In this document: piece after piece, positions 45,574 to 55,274 of the stretch
Numbering within the stretch: position 1 is the first letter of the stretch
Layout: each line of letters opens with the position of its first letter
NCBI RefSeq assembly: GCF_023502425.1
Contig: NZ_JAMFMA010000002.1
Coordinates: forward strand, 310,001 to 374,000
DNA length: 64,000 bases
Source: Flagellimonas spongiicola
GTDB lineage: Bacteria; Bacteroidota; Bacteroidia; Flavobacteriales; Flavobacteriaceae
Direction of reading: 5' to 3'
Notes under the pieces: model-generated
What the model was told of the DNA's origin: nothing
Seen by the model: the letters and a program-made list of their open reading frames with translations, nothing else
Databases searched by the model: none
Position numbers and translations under genes: made by a program

Positions 45574-48500
45574 TGAAGATGAACACAAACATATTGAAGC
45601 TAACCTTACTGACTATTCTATTTGTGTCATGCAATGGTCAAAATGAAAGTGATTCCAATGTAAATAAGGAAACCCTATTTACGCTATTACCCTCAGAAGA
45701 AACAGGGGTGACCTTCGTTAATAAGGTCGAAAACCAAAAAAACTTCAACATTTTCAAATACCGTAATTTTTACAATGGTGGTGGCGTAGCTATTGGTGAC
45801 ATCAACAATGATGGCCTTCCGGACATCTACCTAACGGGGAATATGGTGCCAAATAAATTGTACTTGAATAAAGGAGATTTAAAATTTGAGGACATCTCGG
45901 AATCGGCAGGTATTACAGGTAACAAACCATGGTCCACAGGTGTCGTTATGGTAGATATCAATCAGGATGGATTATTGGATATTTACGTAAGCAACGCGGG
46001 TAACATGGAAGGAAACAACCATGACAATGATCTCTACATCAACAATGGGGATTTGACTTTTTCCGAAAAAGCCGCCGAATTTAATCTGGCGGAAACAGGT
46101 TTTACGACCCATGCTTCCTTTTTTGATTATGACAAAGATGGCGATTTGGACGCTTACATCCTCAATAACAGCAATATACCAGTAAGTAGTCTAGGTTATG
46201 CAGAGCAACGGGAAGTAAGAGCACAAGACTGGGAAGGAGTTCCTCATATTTTTAGAGGTGTGGGTGATATGTTGCTGCGAAATGATAATGGCCGTTTTGT
46301 GGATGTCAGCGAAGAGTCTGGTATTTATGGCAGTCTAATTGGTTTTGGTTTGGGCGTAATGGTGACCGACCTTAATAATGATCTTTATCCAGACATCTAC
46401 GTTTCCAATGATTTTTATGAAAGAGATTATCTCTACATCAACCAAAAAGATGGCACGTTTGACGAGCAAATAAAGGATTGGACATCGCACCTGAGTCTTT
46501 CCGCCATGGGGATAGACATTGCAGACGTCAATAACGATGGCCATAACGATATTTTCATCACTGACATGCTTCCCGAACACGAACAACGTGTTAAATCCGT
46601 AATGGAATTTGAAGGATACAATGTCTTTGAATTAAAGCAGAGCAAGGATTTCTTCCAGCAGTATATTCAAAACACCTTGCAATTGAACAATGGCAATGGT
46701 ACTTTCTCTGAAGTAGCCTATTACAGCGGAATAGATGCAACGGATTGGAGTTGGGCTGGTTTGATATTTGATATGGACAATGACGGACTCAAGGATATCT
46801 TCATTACCAATGGAATCAATCATGATCTGACAGATTTGGATTTCGTGGATTTCTTCGCCAATGAGATTATTCAAAAGATGGCATTGACAGGTCGGAAAGA
46901 ATCCATTGATTCCATCATCAACAAAATGCCAATTAAGCCACAACCCAATTACGCCTATAAAAACAACGGAGACATCACCTTTAAAAATGCGAACAAGGAA
47001 TGGGGATTTGAACTTCCAACGCGTTCCAACGGAGCTGCATATGGGGATTTGGACAATGATGGGGATTTGGACATGGTCATCAATAATGTAAATACCGAAT
47101 CGTTCATTTATCGAAACAACACGAACACCCAGCTGGACAATAACTATATCCAATTAAAATTCAACGGTTCTGAAGCGAACAAATTTGGAGTTGGAACATT
47201 GGTAAAATTCTATTTTGACGGAAATATTGTAAACCAAGAGTTGATTCCTTCCCGTGGATTTCAATCTTCAATGGATTATGGAATGACCTTAGGCTTGGGT
47301 AAAACAAGCGAATTGGATTCCATCAGAATTGTATGGCCAGATGACAAAACGCAAGTACTGAACAAGGTGCCCTCCAATCAAGTCATCACTGTTGATTACA
47401 AAAACAATACGGGCAATTATACGCCACCTAATCCTGATGGTCAATCCACTATGATTACCGAGTTGACTTCGAACACCTTACAAAGTCATCAAGAGAACCA
47501 TTACAACGATTTTGATTTTGAGGGTCTTATCTATAGCAAATTATCACAAGAAGGTCCATCATTGGCCACTGGAGATGTAAATGGTGACGGTAATGAGGAT
47601 TTCTTCATTGGAGGCGCACAAGGTCAAGCAGGCGCCCTTTATTTACACCAAGGCAATGGGAACATCCAACAAAAATCGAATCCAGTTTTTGAGCTTGACA
47701 AAAATTTTGAGGATGTGGCTGCGGCAATGTTCGATGCGGATGGGGATTCCGACCTAGATCTTATGGTGGGTACTGGCGGAAATAATGTCAACCAGCAAAC
47801 AACATATCGTGCACGACTGTATCTTAATGATGGGAAAGGCAATTTTACAAAATCAGAACAGGAACTTCCCTCCACTTTCAAAAACATTTCTACACTAGCT
47901 CCGCATGATTTTGATCAAGATGGTGATATTGATGTTTTTGTTGGTTCTCGAAGTGTTGTTGGTGTTTATGGCCTATCACCAGATCATTTGTTTTTGGAAA
48001 ACAAAGGTGATGGAACCTTTGCTGATGCAACGGAAAAATTGGCATACGGATTAAAGGATGCTGGGATGATTACGGATGCCGAGTGGGCTGATGTTAATTC
48101 GGATGGTAAATTGGATTTGATCGTAAGTTCAGAATGGGGTACCCCAAAAATTTATAGAAATTCTGGAAGACGTTTGTCCACAATGCCTTCTAGTTTGGAT
48201 AGCTTACATGGATGGTGGAATACCGTGGAAGCAGCCGACCTTGATAATGATGGCGACCAAGACTTGATTCTAGGTAATCAAGGACTGAATATCCATTATC
48301 GCCCCTTGGAATATCAACCCATGAAAATCTGGATCAACGATTTTGATGATAATGGAACCATAGAACAAATTGTGACCCAAAATTATGATGGAGGTGACTA
48401 TCCAATCCATCAAAAAAGGGAGTTAACCGAGCAAATGGTATCTCTTAAAAAAGAGAACCTAAAGGCTTCAGACTACTCCAAAAGGACCATTCATCAATTG

Positions 48501-48920
48501 ATCCCAAAAGAAGTATTGGATAAATCCATTGTGAAGCAGGTAAACACCTCAGCATCTGTAATCGCCATAAACGAAGGAGGAGGAAAATTTACCATCAAAC
48601 AACTACCTCCTCGAGCCCAATTGTCATGCATCTGCGATATCACATGCACGGATGTAAACAACGATGGCAATTTAGATTTGATCATGGCGGGAAACAACTT
48701 TGAGTTCAAACCGCAATTTTCACGCTTGGATGCCAGCTATGGAAATTTACTATTGGGTGATGGGAACCTTGGTTATGAATGGCTTAACTATGATAAAAGC
48801 GGCTTTGCCATCAAAGAGGAGGTAAAACAGCTCCAAAAAATTACGGACAGTGCTGGTAAAGAATACCTGATAGCAGCCATCAATAATGAAAAACCCAAGA
48901 TTTTTGCCATAAATGAATAG
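45570..48920 (+). CDS. Giant VCBS/FG-GAP repeat lipoprotein with UnbV/ASPIC domain (second of three)
   Basis: 1116 residues, clear paralogue of its neighbours: near the N-terminus NGGGVAIGDINNDGLPDIY is almost the same in the third copy. Lipoprotein signal LFVSC with Cys21. UnbV/ASPIC domain near residues 536-610 (KFGVGTLVKFYF; DSIRIVWPDDKTQ). The C-terminal half contains further calcium-loop repeats such as DVNGDGNEDFFIGG and DFDQDGDIDVFVGS. Translation is coupled to both neighbours by start/stop overlaps. The copies differ at many positions, so the duplication is old. Confidence 0.85.
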   Translation: MMKMNTNILKLTLLTILFVSCNGQNESDSNVNKETLFTLLPSEETGVTFVNKVENQKNFNIFKYRNFYNGGGVAIGDINNDGLPDIYLTGNMVPNKLYLNKGDLKFEDISESAGITGNKPWSTGVVMVDINQDGLLDIYVSNAGNMEGNNHDNDLYINNGDLTFSEKAAEFNLAETGFTTHASFFDYDKDGDLDAYILNNSNIPVSSLGYAEQREVRAQDWEGVPHIFRGVGDMLLRNDNGRFVDVSEESGIYGSLIGFGLGVMVTDLNNDLYPDIYVSNDFYERDYLYINQKDGTFDEQIKDWTSHLSLSAMGIDIADVNNDGHNDIFITDMLPEHEQRVKSVMEFEGYNVFELKQSKDFFQQYIQNTLQLNNGNGTFSEVAYYSGIDATDWSWAGLIFDMDNDGLKDIFITNGINHDLTDLDFVDFFANEIIQKMALTGRKESIDSIINKMPIKPQPNYAYKNNGDITFKNANKEWGFELPTRSNGAAYGDLDNDGDLDMVINNVNTESFIYRNNTNTQLDNNYIQLKFNGSEANKFGVGTLVKFYFDGNIVNQELIPSRGFQSSMDYGMTLGLGKTSELDSIRIVWPDDKTQVLNKVPSNQVITVDYKNNTGNYTPPNPDGQSTMITELTSNTLQSHQENHYNDFDFEGLIYSKLSQEGPSLATGDVNGDGNEDFFIGGAQGQAGALYLHQGNGNIQQKSNPVFELDKNFEDVAAAMFDADGDSDLDLMVGTGGNNVNQQTTYRARLYLNDGKGNFTKSEQELPSTFKNISTLAPHDFDQDGDIDVFVGSRSVVGVYGLSPDHLFLENKGDGTFADATEKLAYGLKDAGMITDAEWADVNSDGKLDLIVSSEWGTPKIYRNSGRRLSTMPSSLDSLHGWWNTVEAADLDNDGDQDLILGNQGLNIHYRPLEYQPMKIWINDFDDNGTIEQIVTQNYDGGDYPIHQKRELTEQMVSLKKENLKASDYSKRTIHQLIPKEVLDKSIVKQVNTSASVIAINEGGGKFTIKQLPPRAQLSCICDITCTDVNNDGNLDLIMAGNNFEFKPQFSRLDASYGNLLLGDGNLGYEWLNYDKSGFAIKEEVKQLQKITDSAGKEYLIAAINNEKPKIFAINE

Positions 48921-51900
48921 GATTCTTAGCATATTTTTTGGTTCGTTGTTAGTGGCAAGTTGTGCCAAGCAAGGGGATTTGTTCAAAAATCCAAGCCCTA
49001 GTGAAACCGGAATTCAATTTGAAAATTTGTTGAGCGAATCCGAAAACCTCAGCATTTTGGACTACCTCTATTTTTATAATGGCGGAGGGGTTGCCATTGG
49101 TGACATCAATAATGATGGACTTCCAGATATTTATTTTACCGGAAATCAAGTAAAAAACAAACTTTATCTCAACAAAGGAAATCTAAAATTCGAAGACATT
49201 ACGGAATCTGCTGGAGTTGAGGGCCAGAGCAGCTGGAACACGGGTACGGTAATGGCAGATGTCAATGGTGATGGGTTTTTGGATATTTATGCCTGCGCAG
49301 TAGTAGGAATAAACGGCTTTGATGGTTATAATGAGCTTTTCATCAATAATGGTGACAATACCTTCACGGAAAGTGCTGCAGCGTATGGACTGGACTTCGA
49401 TTCTTACAGTTCCAATGCTGCTTTTTTCGATTACGACCTAGATGGTGACCTAGATATGTATCTTCTCAACCATGCGGTGCATACCCAAAATTCGTACGGT
49501 AAGTACGATTTGAGATTTGAACGCAATTACGAGACTGGGGACAAACTATTGCGCAATGATTCTGGCAAATTCGTGGATGTAAGCGAAGAAGCAGGGATTT
49601 TTGGCGGTATCAACGCCTATGGGTTGGGCTTGGCCATATCCGATTTCAATCTAGATGGTTACCCAGATGTTTATGTTGGCAACGACTTCCATGAAGATGA
49701 TTACTACTATTTGAACAACGGGGATGGAACATTTACCGAAAGTTTAAGGGCGTATTTTGGTCATACAAGTCGCTTCTCTATGGGAAGTGATGTTGCGGAT
49801 ATTAATGGTGATGGACGGCCAGATTTAATTTCTTTGGATATGTTACCAGAGGATGAAGTAGCCTTAAAATCCTCCGAAGGGGATGACAACATACAAACAC
49901 AGCGCCTCCGCATCAATGAATTTGGATACCATTACCAGTTTACGAGAAATATGCTGTTCATTAACCAACCTGATGGCAACTATTTGGAAACTGCGTTAAT
50001 GAGTGGTGTATCCGCAACAGATTGGAGTTGGAGCGCATTATTCGGGGATTATGATCAAGATGGAAAACAGGATCTATTCGTTTCCAATGGAATTCCTAAA
50101 CGACCGAATGATTTGGATTTCATCAATTTTCTTTCTAGCGATCAAATCAAAAGTAAGATTGACAACACTAAACTTGTAGATCAGGAAGCGTTGGGTTTAA
50201 TGCCGTCGGGAACAGCTTCCAACTACATTTTCAAAGGCACTGAAGGACTTGGATTTGAGGATATGTCCACCTCTTGGATTACCAACGACACCTTGATTTC
50301 TGGAGCCACTGCCATGGGTGATCTAGATGGGGACGGTGATTTGGACTTGGTGACCAACAACTTATTCGCACCGGCTCGACTTTACATTAACAAAACTGAT
50401 GCGCAAAGGAATTATCTGAATTTGAAGCTGAACTTTTCGGAAAAAAACCAGTTTGGAGTTGGATCAAAAGTGTATGCCTACACAAATGGGAAACTCCAAT
50501 TCAAGGAATTGTTTCCATCCCGTGGTTTTCAAGCTTCTTCAGAACCAATTGTTCATTTTGGATTTGGGAATAGCACACAGGTGGATTCCATGAAAATTGT
50601 GTGGCCCAATAAACAGTTTCAAGTTTTAAAGGATGTTTCGGTCAATCAAACCATAATTGTGAGCCCAGAGGGCACAAAACCTTTTTCCTATGGCCAGCTT
50701 ACTCCTGCCGCAAACCCATTGTTCACAAAAATCCCGGACAGTTTAGGTCTGGACTATGTTCATGAAGAAGACATCTATACTGATTTCAACCGGGAAAAAC
50801 TGATTCCATATCAAATTTCCGATCAAGGTCCAGCGGTAGCTTTAGGCGATTTGAATGGTGACGGATATACGGACATCTATTTTGGGGCTTCTAAATACAA
50901 GTCAGCAAAAGTTTATATTCAGACAGATTCAGGTTTTGAAGCATCATATTACCCTGAATTAGTGCGGGATTCAATTAAGGAAAATGTGGATGCTGTCATT
51001 TCCGATTTCAACAATGATCAAACCATGGATATCCTGATAAGCTCAGGGGGTGGCGATTTCTTTGGGGAATCAGAAGAATTATTGGATCAGCTTTACCTTC
51101 AAAATGATAAAGGTTTCGAAAAACAGGAATTGCCAAAACTATTCCAAAATTCATCGGTTATCAGACCCTATGATATTGACGATGATGGAGATCTTGATGT
51201 TTTTATCGGCGGGCATACTTTGACCTCCAATTTTGGTGTACCAATCCCTTCCCAGTTATTGATCAATGAAAATGGTCAATTTTCGGAACAAAAAGGTTTT
51301 GCCAACAACGGTTTCCGAGGTATGGTTACTGATGCTTTATGGGATGATTGGAACAAAGATGGACAAACGGACCTCATCGTGATAGGTGAATGGATGTCCC
51401 CTACTTTTTTTGAAAACAGAAATGGACAATTCATACAAGTCCAAGGGATAGAACTAAATGGGTTATGGCAAACCATCGAAGCCTTTGATATTGACTCAGA
51501 TGGCGATAAAGATTACCTACTGGGCAATTGGGGGACCAATTCCAAATTCAAAGCATCCACAGCTTTCCCTATGAAGCTGTACCGTCATGATTTTGACAAT
51601 AATGGTCAGATAGAAACCATAACGGCCATGGAAAAAAATGGCACCTACTATCCATTGGAATCATTGGATGGCTTGTCTTCCCAGATGGTCGTATTGAAAA
51701 AACGTTTCACGAACTATAAGTCGTTTGCCGGTACTACAATGGATGGATTGTTCCCGGAAGAAGTATTGAGTCAAGCTACAATATTGGAAGTCAATACGCT
51801 ACACTCGGGCTATCTTAAAAACAACAATGGTACATTTGAGTTTGTTCCATTTGGGCCGGAATTACAACTTTCACCTATCAAGGACTTTGTTTCAGACGAT

Positions 51901-52155
51901 TTTGACGGAGATGGGAATGCTGAAGTTTTGATTGGCGGAAACTACTTTGGTGTTAAACCTTATCATGGTAGATTTGATTCATTTCCAGGTGCATTGCTGG
52001 AAAATGAAGAAAAAGTAACTTTGGGAAATCAATTGGGCTTGGATTTCACCAAAAAATCAATTAGACACTTGAAAATAATTGAATTTAAAGGCGAAAAACA
52101 CTTGTTGGTGGTCTTTAACAATGATCGCGCCCAGTTATACAAATACAACAACTAA
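48913..52155 (+). CDS. Giant VCBS/FG-GAP repeat lipoprotein with UnbV/ASPIC domain (third of three)
   Basis: 1080 residues, same architecture: lipoprotein signal LLVASC with Cys17, an N-terminal propeller with DINNDGLPDIYFTGN and DYDLDGDLDMYLLN, UnbV/ASPIC domain near residues 514-584 (FGVGSKVYAYTN; DSMKIVWPNKQFQ), and a C-terminal propeller (DLNGDGYTDIYFGA; DIDDDGDLDVFIGG). It overlaps the second copy by 8 bases. The haloperoxidase-like gene begins 10 bases after its stop, so all four form one probable transcript. Confidence 0.85.
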   Translation: MNRILSIFFGSLLVASCAKQGDLFKNPSPSETGIQFENLLSESENLSILDYLYFYNGGGVAIGDINNDGLPDIYFTGNQVKNKLYLNKGNLKFEDITESAGVEGQSSWNTGTVMADVNGDGFLDIYACAVVGINGFDGYNELFINNGDNTFTESAAAYGLDFDSYSSNAAFFDYDLDGDLDMYLLNHAVHTQNSYGKYDLRFERNYETGDKLLRNDSGKFVDVSEEAGIFGGINAYGLGLAISDFNLDGYPDVYVGNDFHEDDYYYLNNGDGTFTESLRAYFGHTSRFSMGSDVADINGDGRPDLISLDMLPEDEVALKSSEGDDNIQTQRLRINEFGYHYQFTRNMLFINQPDGNYLETALMSGVSATDWSWSALFGDYDQDGKQDLFVSNGIPKRPNDLDFINFLSSDQIKSKIDNTKLVDQEALGLMPSGTASNYIFKGTEGLGFEDMSTSWITNDTLISGATAMGDLDGDGDLDLVTNNLFAPARLYINKTDAQRNYLNLKLNFSEKNQFGVGSKVYAYTNGKLQFKELFPSRGFQASSEPIVHFGFGNSTQVDSMKIVWPNKQFQVLKDVSVNQTIIVSPEGTKPFSYGQLTPAANPLFTKIPDSLGLDYVHEEDIYTDFNREKLIPYQISDQGPAVALGDLNGDGYTDIYFGASKYKSAKVYIQTDSGFEASYYPELVRDSIKENVDAVISDFNNDQTMDILISSGGGDFFGESEELLDQLYLQNDKGFEKQELPKLFQNSSVIRPYDIDDDGDLDVFIGGHTLTSNFGVPIPSQLLINENGQFSEQKGFANNGFRGMVTDALWDDWNKDGQTDLIVIGEWMSPTFFENRNGQFIQVQGIELNGLWQTIEAFDIDSDGDKDYLLGNWGTNSKFKASTAFPMKLYRHDFDNNGQIETITAMEKNGTYYPLESLDGLSSQMVVLKKRFTNYKSFAGTTMDGLFPEEVLSQATILEVNTLHSGYLKNNNGTFEFVPFGPELQLSPIKDFVSDDFDGDGNAEVLIGGNYFGVKPYHGRFDSFPGALLENEEKVTLGNQLGLDFTKKSIRHLKIIEFKGEKHLLVVFNNDRAQLYKYNN

Positions 52156-52165
52156 ACCTGATACA

Positions 52166-53491
52166 ATGAAAGAGAGAATTGGAACCATTGCACTACTTGT
52201 TTTGCTATTGGCATCGTGTGCTCCAAAGGAAGAGGCAATAATCATTAGCCCAGAAGACTACCACAGTTCGGTGGATAAAGTCACCGAGGTGATGATTCAT
52301 GATATTTTCTCACCACCAGTCGCAAGTCGGATTTTTGCCTATCCAAACGTTGCTGCCTATCAAATTCTAGCACAAAAACATGACGATTATAAGTCGTTGG
52401 CAGGACAAGCAAGGGATTTGACTGAAATACCTGCGCCAGCCAATCCAGAGGTGATCAATTATGAGTTAGCCGCTTTGATTGCGCATATCGATATGAGCAA
52501 AAAGTTGATTTTCTCAGAAGACCGTATTGAAACTTACCGCGATAGTCTTTACGCCATTTGGTCCGATAAAAATGAAACTGTGTTCAATGCCTCGAAGGCT
52601 TATGCACTGGAAGTTTCTGATCATATAGGGGCTTGGATGGATGGGGACAATTACAAACAGACCCGTACCATGCCGAAGTTTACGGTGAATTCCGAAAATC
52701 CGTCAAGATGGCAACCCACGCCTCCGGCGTACATGAGTGGTATTGAACCGCATTGGAGTAAAATCAGACCCTTTGTCATCGATTCTGCAGCTCAATTCAA
52801 ACCATTACCTCCTCCTCTCTTTTCTATGGAAGAAGGCACGGATTTTTTCAAAGAAGTGAAGGAAGTTTACGATATCAGTCAGGAAATTACCGCCAAAGGC
52901 GACGATTCTGAGGAAGTGGCCATTGCACAATTCTGGGATTGTAATCCCTATGTTTCGGTCACTCGTGGGCATTTAATGTTTGCCACAAAAAAAATAACCC
53001 CTGGAGCGCACTGGATTGGTATTGTTAAAATTGCTACGCGCAAAACAAATTCCGATTTTGCAAAAACCGTATATGCCTATACCAAAACTTCCATGGCTAT
53101 CGCTGATGCCTTCATTAGTTGTTGGGATGAAAAGTACCGCAGTAATCTAATTCGGCCAGAAACATTGATCAATGAACATATAGATGATAGTTGGGAACCA
53201 GTGTTGCAGACACCTCCATTCCCAGAATACACAAGTGGTCATAGTGTGGTTTCTGGTGCTGCTGGCATCACATTGACAAGCATCTTTGGAGACAATTTTG
53301 CTTTTGACGATGACACTGAAATCCCATATGGACTTCCTGTCAGATCATTTAAATCGTTCAATGCTGCGGCAGACGAAGCAGCAATAAGTCGTATGTATGG
53401 TGGAATCCATTATAGAGCGGCCGTAAATGTTGGTGTAAAACAGGGCCGAGATCTTGGGCAATTTGTGGTGGATAATCTAGACATGAATTAA
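52166..53491 (+). CDS. Vanadium-dependent haloperoxidase-like PAP2 lipoprotein
   Basis: 441 residues from the ATG at 52166; the in-frame upstream start lies inside the third VCBS gene and is rejected. Signal peptide with LLASC, Cys18. The PAP2/vanadium haloperoxidase signatures are K-x6-R-P (Lys323, Arg330, Pro331), T-S-G-H (356-359) and S-R-x5-H (Ser408, Arg409, His415). The residue four after His415, usually Asp, is Ala419. Members oxidise halides with peroxide or act as phosphatases; which holds here is unknown. It sits last in the VCBS transcript, so it may act with those proteins on a shared substrate. Confidence 0.85.
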   Translation: MKERIGTIALLVLLLASCAPKEEAIIISPEDYHSSVDKVTEVMIHDIFSPPVASRIFAYPNVAAYQILAQKHDDYKSLAGQARDLTEIPAPANPEVINYELAALIAHIDMSKKLIFSEDRIETYRDSLYAIWSDKNETVFNASKAYALEVSDHIGAWMDGDNYKQTRTMPKFTVNSENPSRWQPTPPAYMSGIEPHWSKIRPFVIDSAAQFKPLPPPLFSMEEGTDFFKEVKEVYDISQEITAKGDDSEEVAIAQFWDCNPYVSVTRGHLMFATKKITPGAHWIGIVKIATRKTNSDFAKTVYAYTKTSMAIADAFISCWDEKYRSNLIRPETLINEHIDDSWEPVLQTPPFPEYTSGHSVVSGAAGITLTSIFGDNFAFDDDTEIPYGLPVRSFKSFNAAADEAAISRMYGGIHYRAAVNVGVKQGRDLGQFVVDNLDMN

Positions 53492-53518
53492 TTTATCATA
53501 TTAGAACGACAAAAAGGA

Positions 53519-54421
53519 ATGAAGAAATTTCTGTGGATATTCTCAGCACTGCTTTTAATTCTATTAGCCTGGTATCTATTTGTAAAACCATCGGATTACA
53601 CTATTCGATTTGAAGCAAAAACATTTCCAGGAGCGATTAACCAGACCATAAAACTTTGGAATTTAAGTTTGGATTCCGATGCACCGGTACAGTTTGATAG
53701 AGATATACTGCACTTACACCAAAGGCTTAAGTTCAATGATTCCACACACATTTATGACTGGGAAATTATTCCACTGGGCGACTCCCTTTCCAAGGTTGTT
53801 GTGAATATTCGAGATGAGAATTTCAGCTTGTCAAACAAGATAAAAGTTCCTTTCTCCGATACCGATTTTGAGAAGCGATCTCGAAAAACAGTACTCAACT
53901 TTATGGAAAACATCAATGATCATATTGATAAGTTTAAGGTAACGATTGAAGGGATTGAAGAAATTCCGGAAAAATACATTGCTTACGTTCCAGTAAAGTG
54001 TACCCAATTTCAAAAGGCTGGCGGCATGATGGAAAATCTAGCCTATATCAGCCAGATGTTGTTGGAACACCAAGTGGAATTGAATGGCCCACCAATGGTG
54101 CAAGTCACAAAATGGGATATGGAAAAAGATAGTATTGAATACAATTTTGGGCATCCTATAATCCGCTCCGAAAAACTTCCAATAGGAACTGATATTCAAT
54201 ACAAGCGAATTTTCCCTCAAAGAGCCCTCAAAGCGGTTTACAATGGCAATTACATTACTTCTGATAGAGCATGGTATGCGTTGTTGGATTATGCGAAAAA
54301 GAACAATATTGCCGTTGAAAACAAACCTGTGGAAGTATTTTACAATAACCCAAATATGGGTGGTGACGAATTGAATTGGAAAGCGGAAATCTACTTGCCA
54401 ATAAAGGAAAGCAATGATTAG
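53519..54421 (+). CDS. Membrane-anchored protein with SRPBCC-like and GyrI-like effector-binding domains
   Basis: 300 residues. An N-terminal membrane anchor (FLWIFSALLLILLAWYLFV, 4-22) is followed by an SRPBCC-like ligand-binding region (about 28-150). The C-terminal domain reads like a GyrI/AraC effector-binding fold (RALKAVYNGNYITSDRAWYALLDYA; LNWKAEIYLPI). There is no DNA-binding domain, so it is not a regulator in the usual sense and may bind a small hydrophobic ligand at the membrane. It overlaps the next gene by 8 bases. Confidence 0.65.
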   Translation: MKKFLWIFSALLLILLAWYLFVKPSDYTIRFEAKTFPGAINQTIKLWNLSLDSDAPVQFDRDILHLHQRLKFNDSTHIYDWEIIPLGDSLSKVVVNIRDENFSLSNKIKVPFSDTDFEKRSRKTVLNFMENINDHIDKFKVTIEGIEEIPEKYIAYVPVKCTQFQKAGGMMENLAYISQMLLEHQVELNGPPMVQVTKWDMEKDSIEYNFGHPIIRSEKLPIGTDIQYKRIFPQRALKAVYNGNYITSDRAWYALLDYAKKNNIAVENKPVEVFYNNPNMGGDELNWKAEIYLPIKESND

Positions 54422-55274
54422 AACGGGCCTGTTATTGCTCTTGAGTATGATGAGTGCTTGCGCTCAAAAACCTTGGTATGGTGATTTTAATTATTTAGGA
54501 AAACTGCCGGCCAAACTTAATGAAGTCTCAGGCATAGCTACCAATAATGGTAAAATAATCTGGGCCATAGAGGATAATGGCAATAAAGACCATATCTACG
54601 GGCTTAATTTGCAAGGGACTTTAGTCAAGGAATTTGAAATAGAAAATGGAAAAAACCATGACTGGGAAGATTTGGCGAATGACAATTCTGGGAATTTATA
54701 CATAGGGGATTTTGGAAATAATGCCAACGACAGAAAAAACCTAAGCATTCTTAAAATCCCTAATCCTGACAAGGCGAAGGGTAAAAAAATCAAAGCTGAA
54801 AAAATTAGTTTCCACTATCCCGAACAGACCAAATTCCCGCCCAAAAAATCAAAATTGCATTTTGATTGCGAGGCCTTTTTTCATCATGAAGACCATCTTT
54901 TTTTGATTACAAAAGACAGGTCAAGGCCATACCAAGGGAAGGCGTTCATTTATAAAATTCCAGCAAAAGAAGGGAACTACGAGGCTGAGTTAATTGGCAC
55001 GTTTAAATCCTGTGAAGACACACAATTCTGTTCCATTACTGGTGCCGCTATTTCTCCGGATGGAAAAAAAGTAGTCTTACTAGGTTCTGGTTTTATCTGG
55101 TTGTTCAGTGATTTTGGTTCTGAAAATTTCACCAAAGGCAACTTACGAACGATAGATGTATTGCATCGTACACAACAGGAATCCATCTGTTTTAAGGATA
55201 ATAAAACCATCTTGATTGCTGATGAGCAATCCAAAACTAAAGGAAGAAACCTGTATTCGTATACCTTGGACTAA
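54414..55274 (+). CDS. Exported lipoprotein with propeller-like repeats, function unknown
   Basis: 286 residues. The signal peptide ends in MSAC with probable lipid Cys16. The body contains repeated strand-turn units such as EVSGIATNNGKIIWAIEDNGNKDHIYGL, DLANDNSGNLYIGDFGNN and ITGAAISPDGKKVVLLG. These resemble SdiA-regulated or phytase-esterase-like beta-propellers. No catalytic residues can be assigned. Its stop overlaps that of the convergent phosphoesterase gene. Confidence 0.6.
   Translation: MIRTGLLLLLSMMSACAQKPWYGDFNYLGKLPAKLNEVSGIATNNGKIIWAIEDNGNKDHIYGLNLQGTLVKEFEIENGKNHDWEDLANDNSGNLYIGDFGNNANDRKNLSILKIPNPDKAKGKKIKAEKISFHYPEQTKFPPKKSKLHFDCEAFFHHEDHLFLITKDRSRPYQGKAFIYKIPAKEGNYEAELIGTFKSCEDTQFCSITGAAISPDGKKVVLLGSGFIWLFSDFGSENFTKGNLRTIDVLHRTQQESICFKDNKTILIADEQSKTKGRNLYSYTLD

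Noticed and set aside
42277-52155. Recent tandem triplication of the VCBS gene
   Set aside because: The three proteins share architecture and scattered motifs but differ at many residues, so the duplications are old and not assembly artefacts.
52079-52165. Upstream start for the haloperoxidase-like gene
   Set aside because: It lies inside the third VCBS gene and would destroy the clear lipoprotein signal peptide that begins at 52166.
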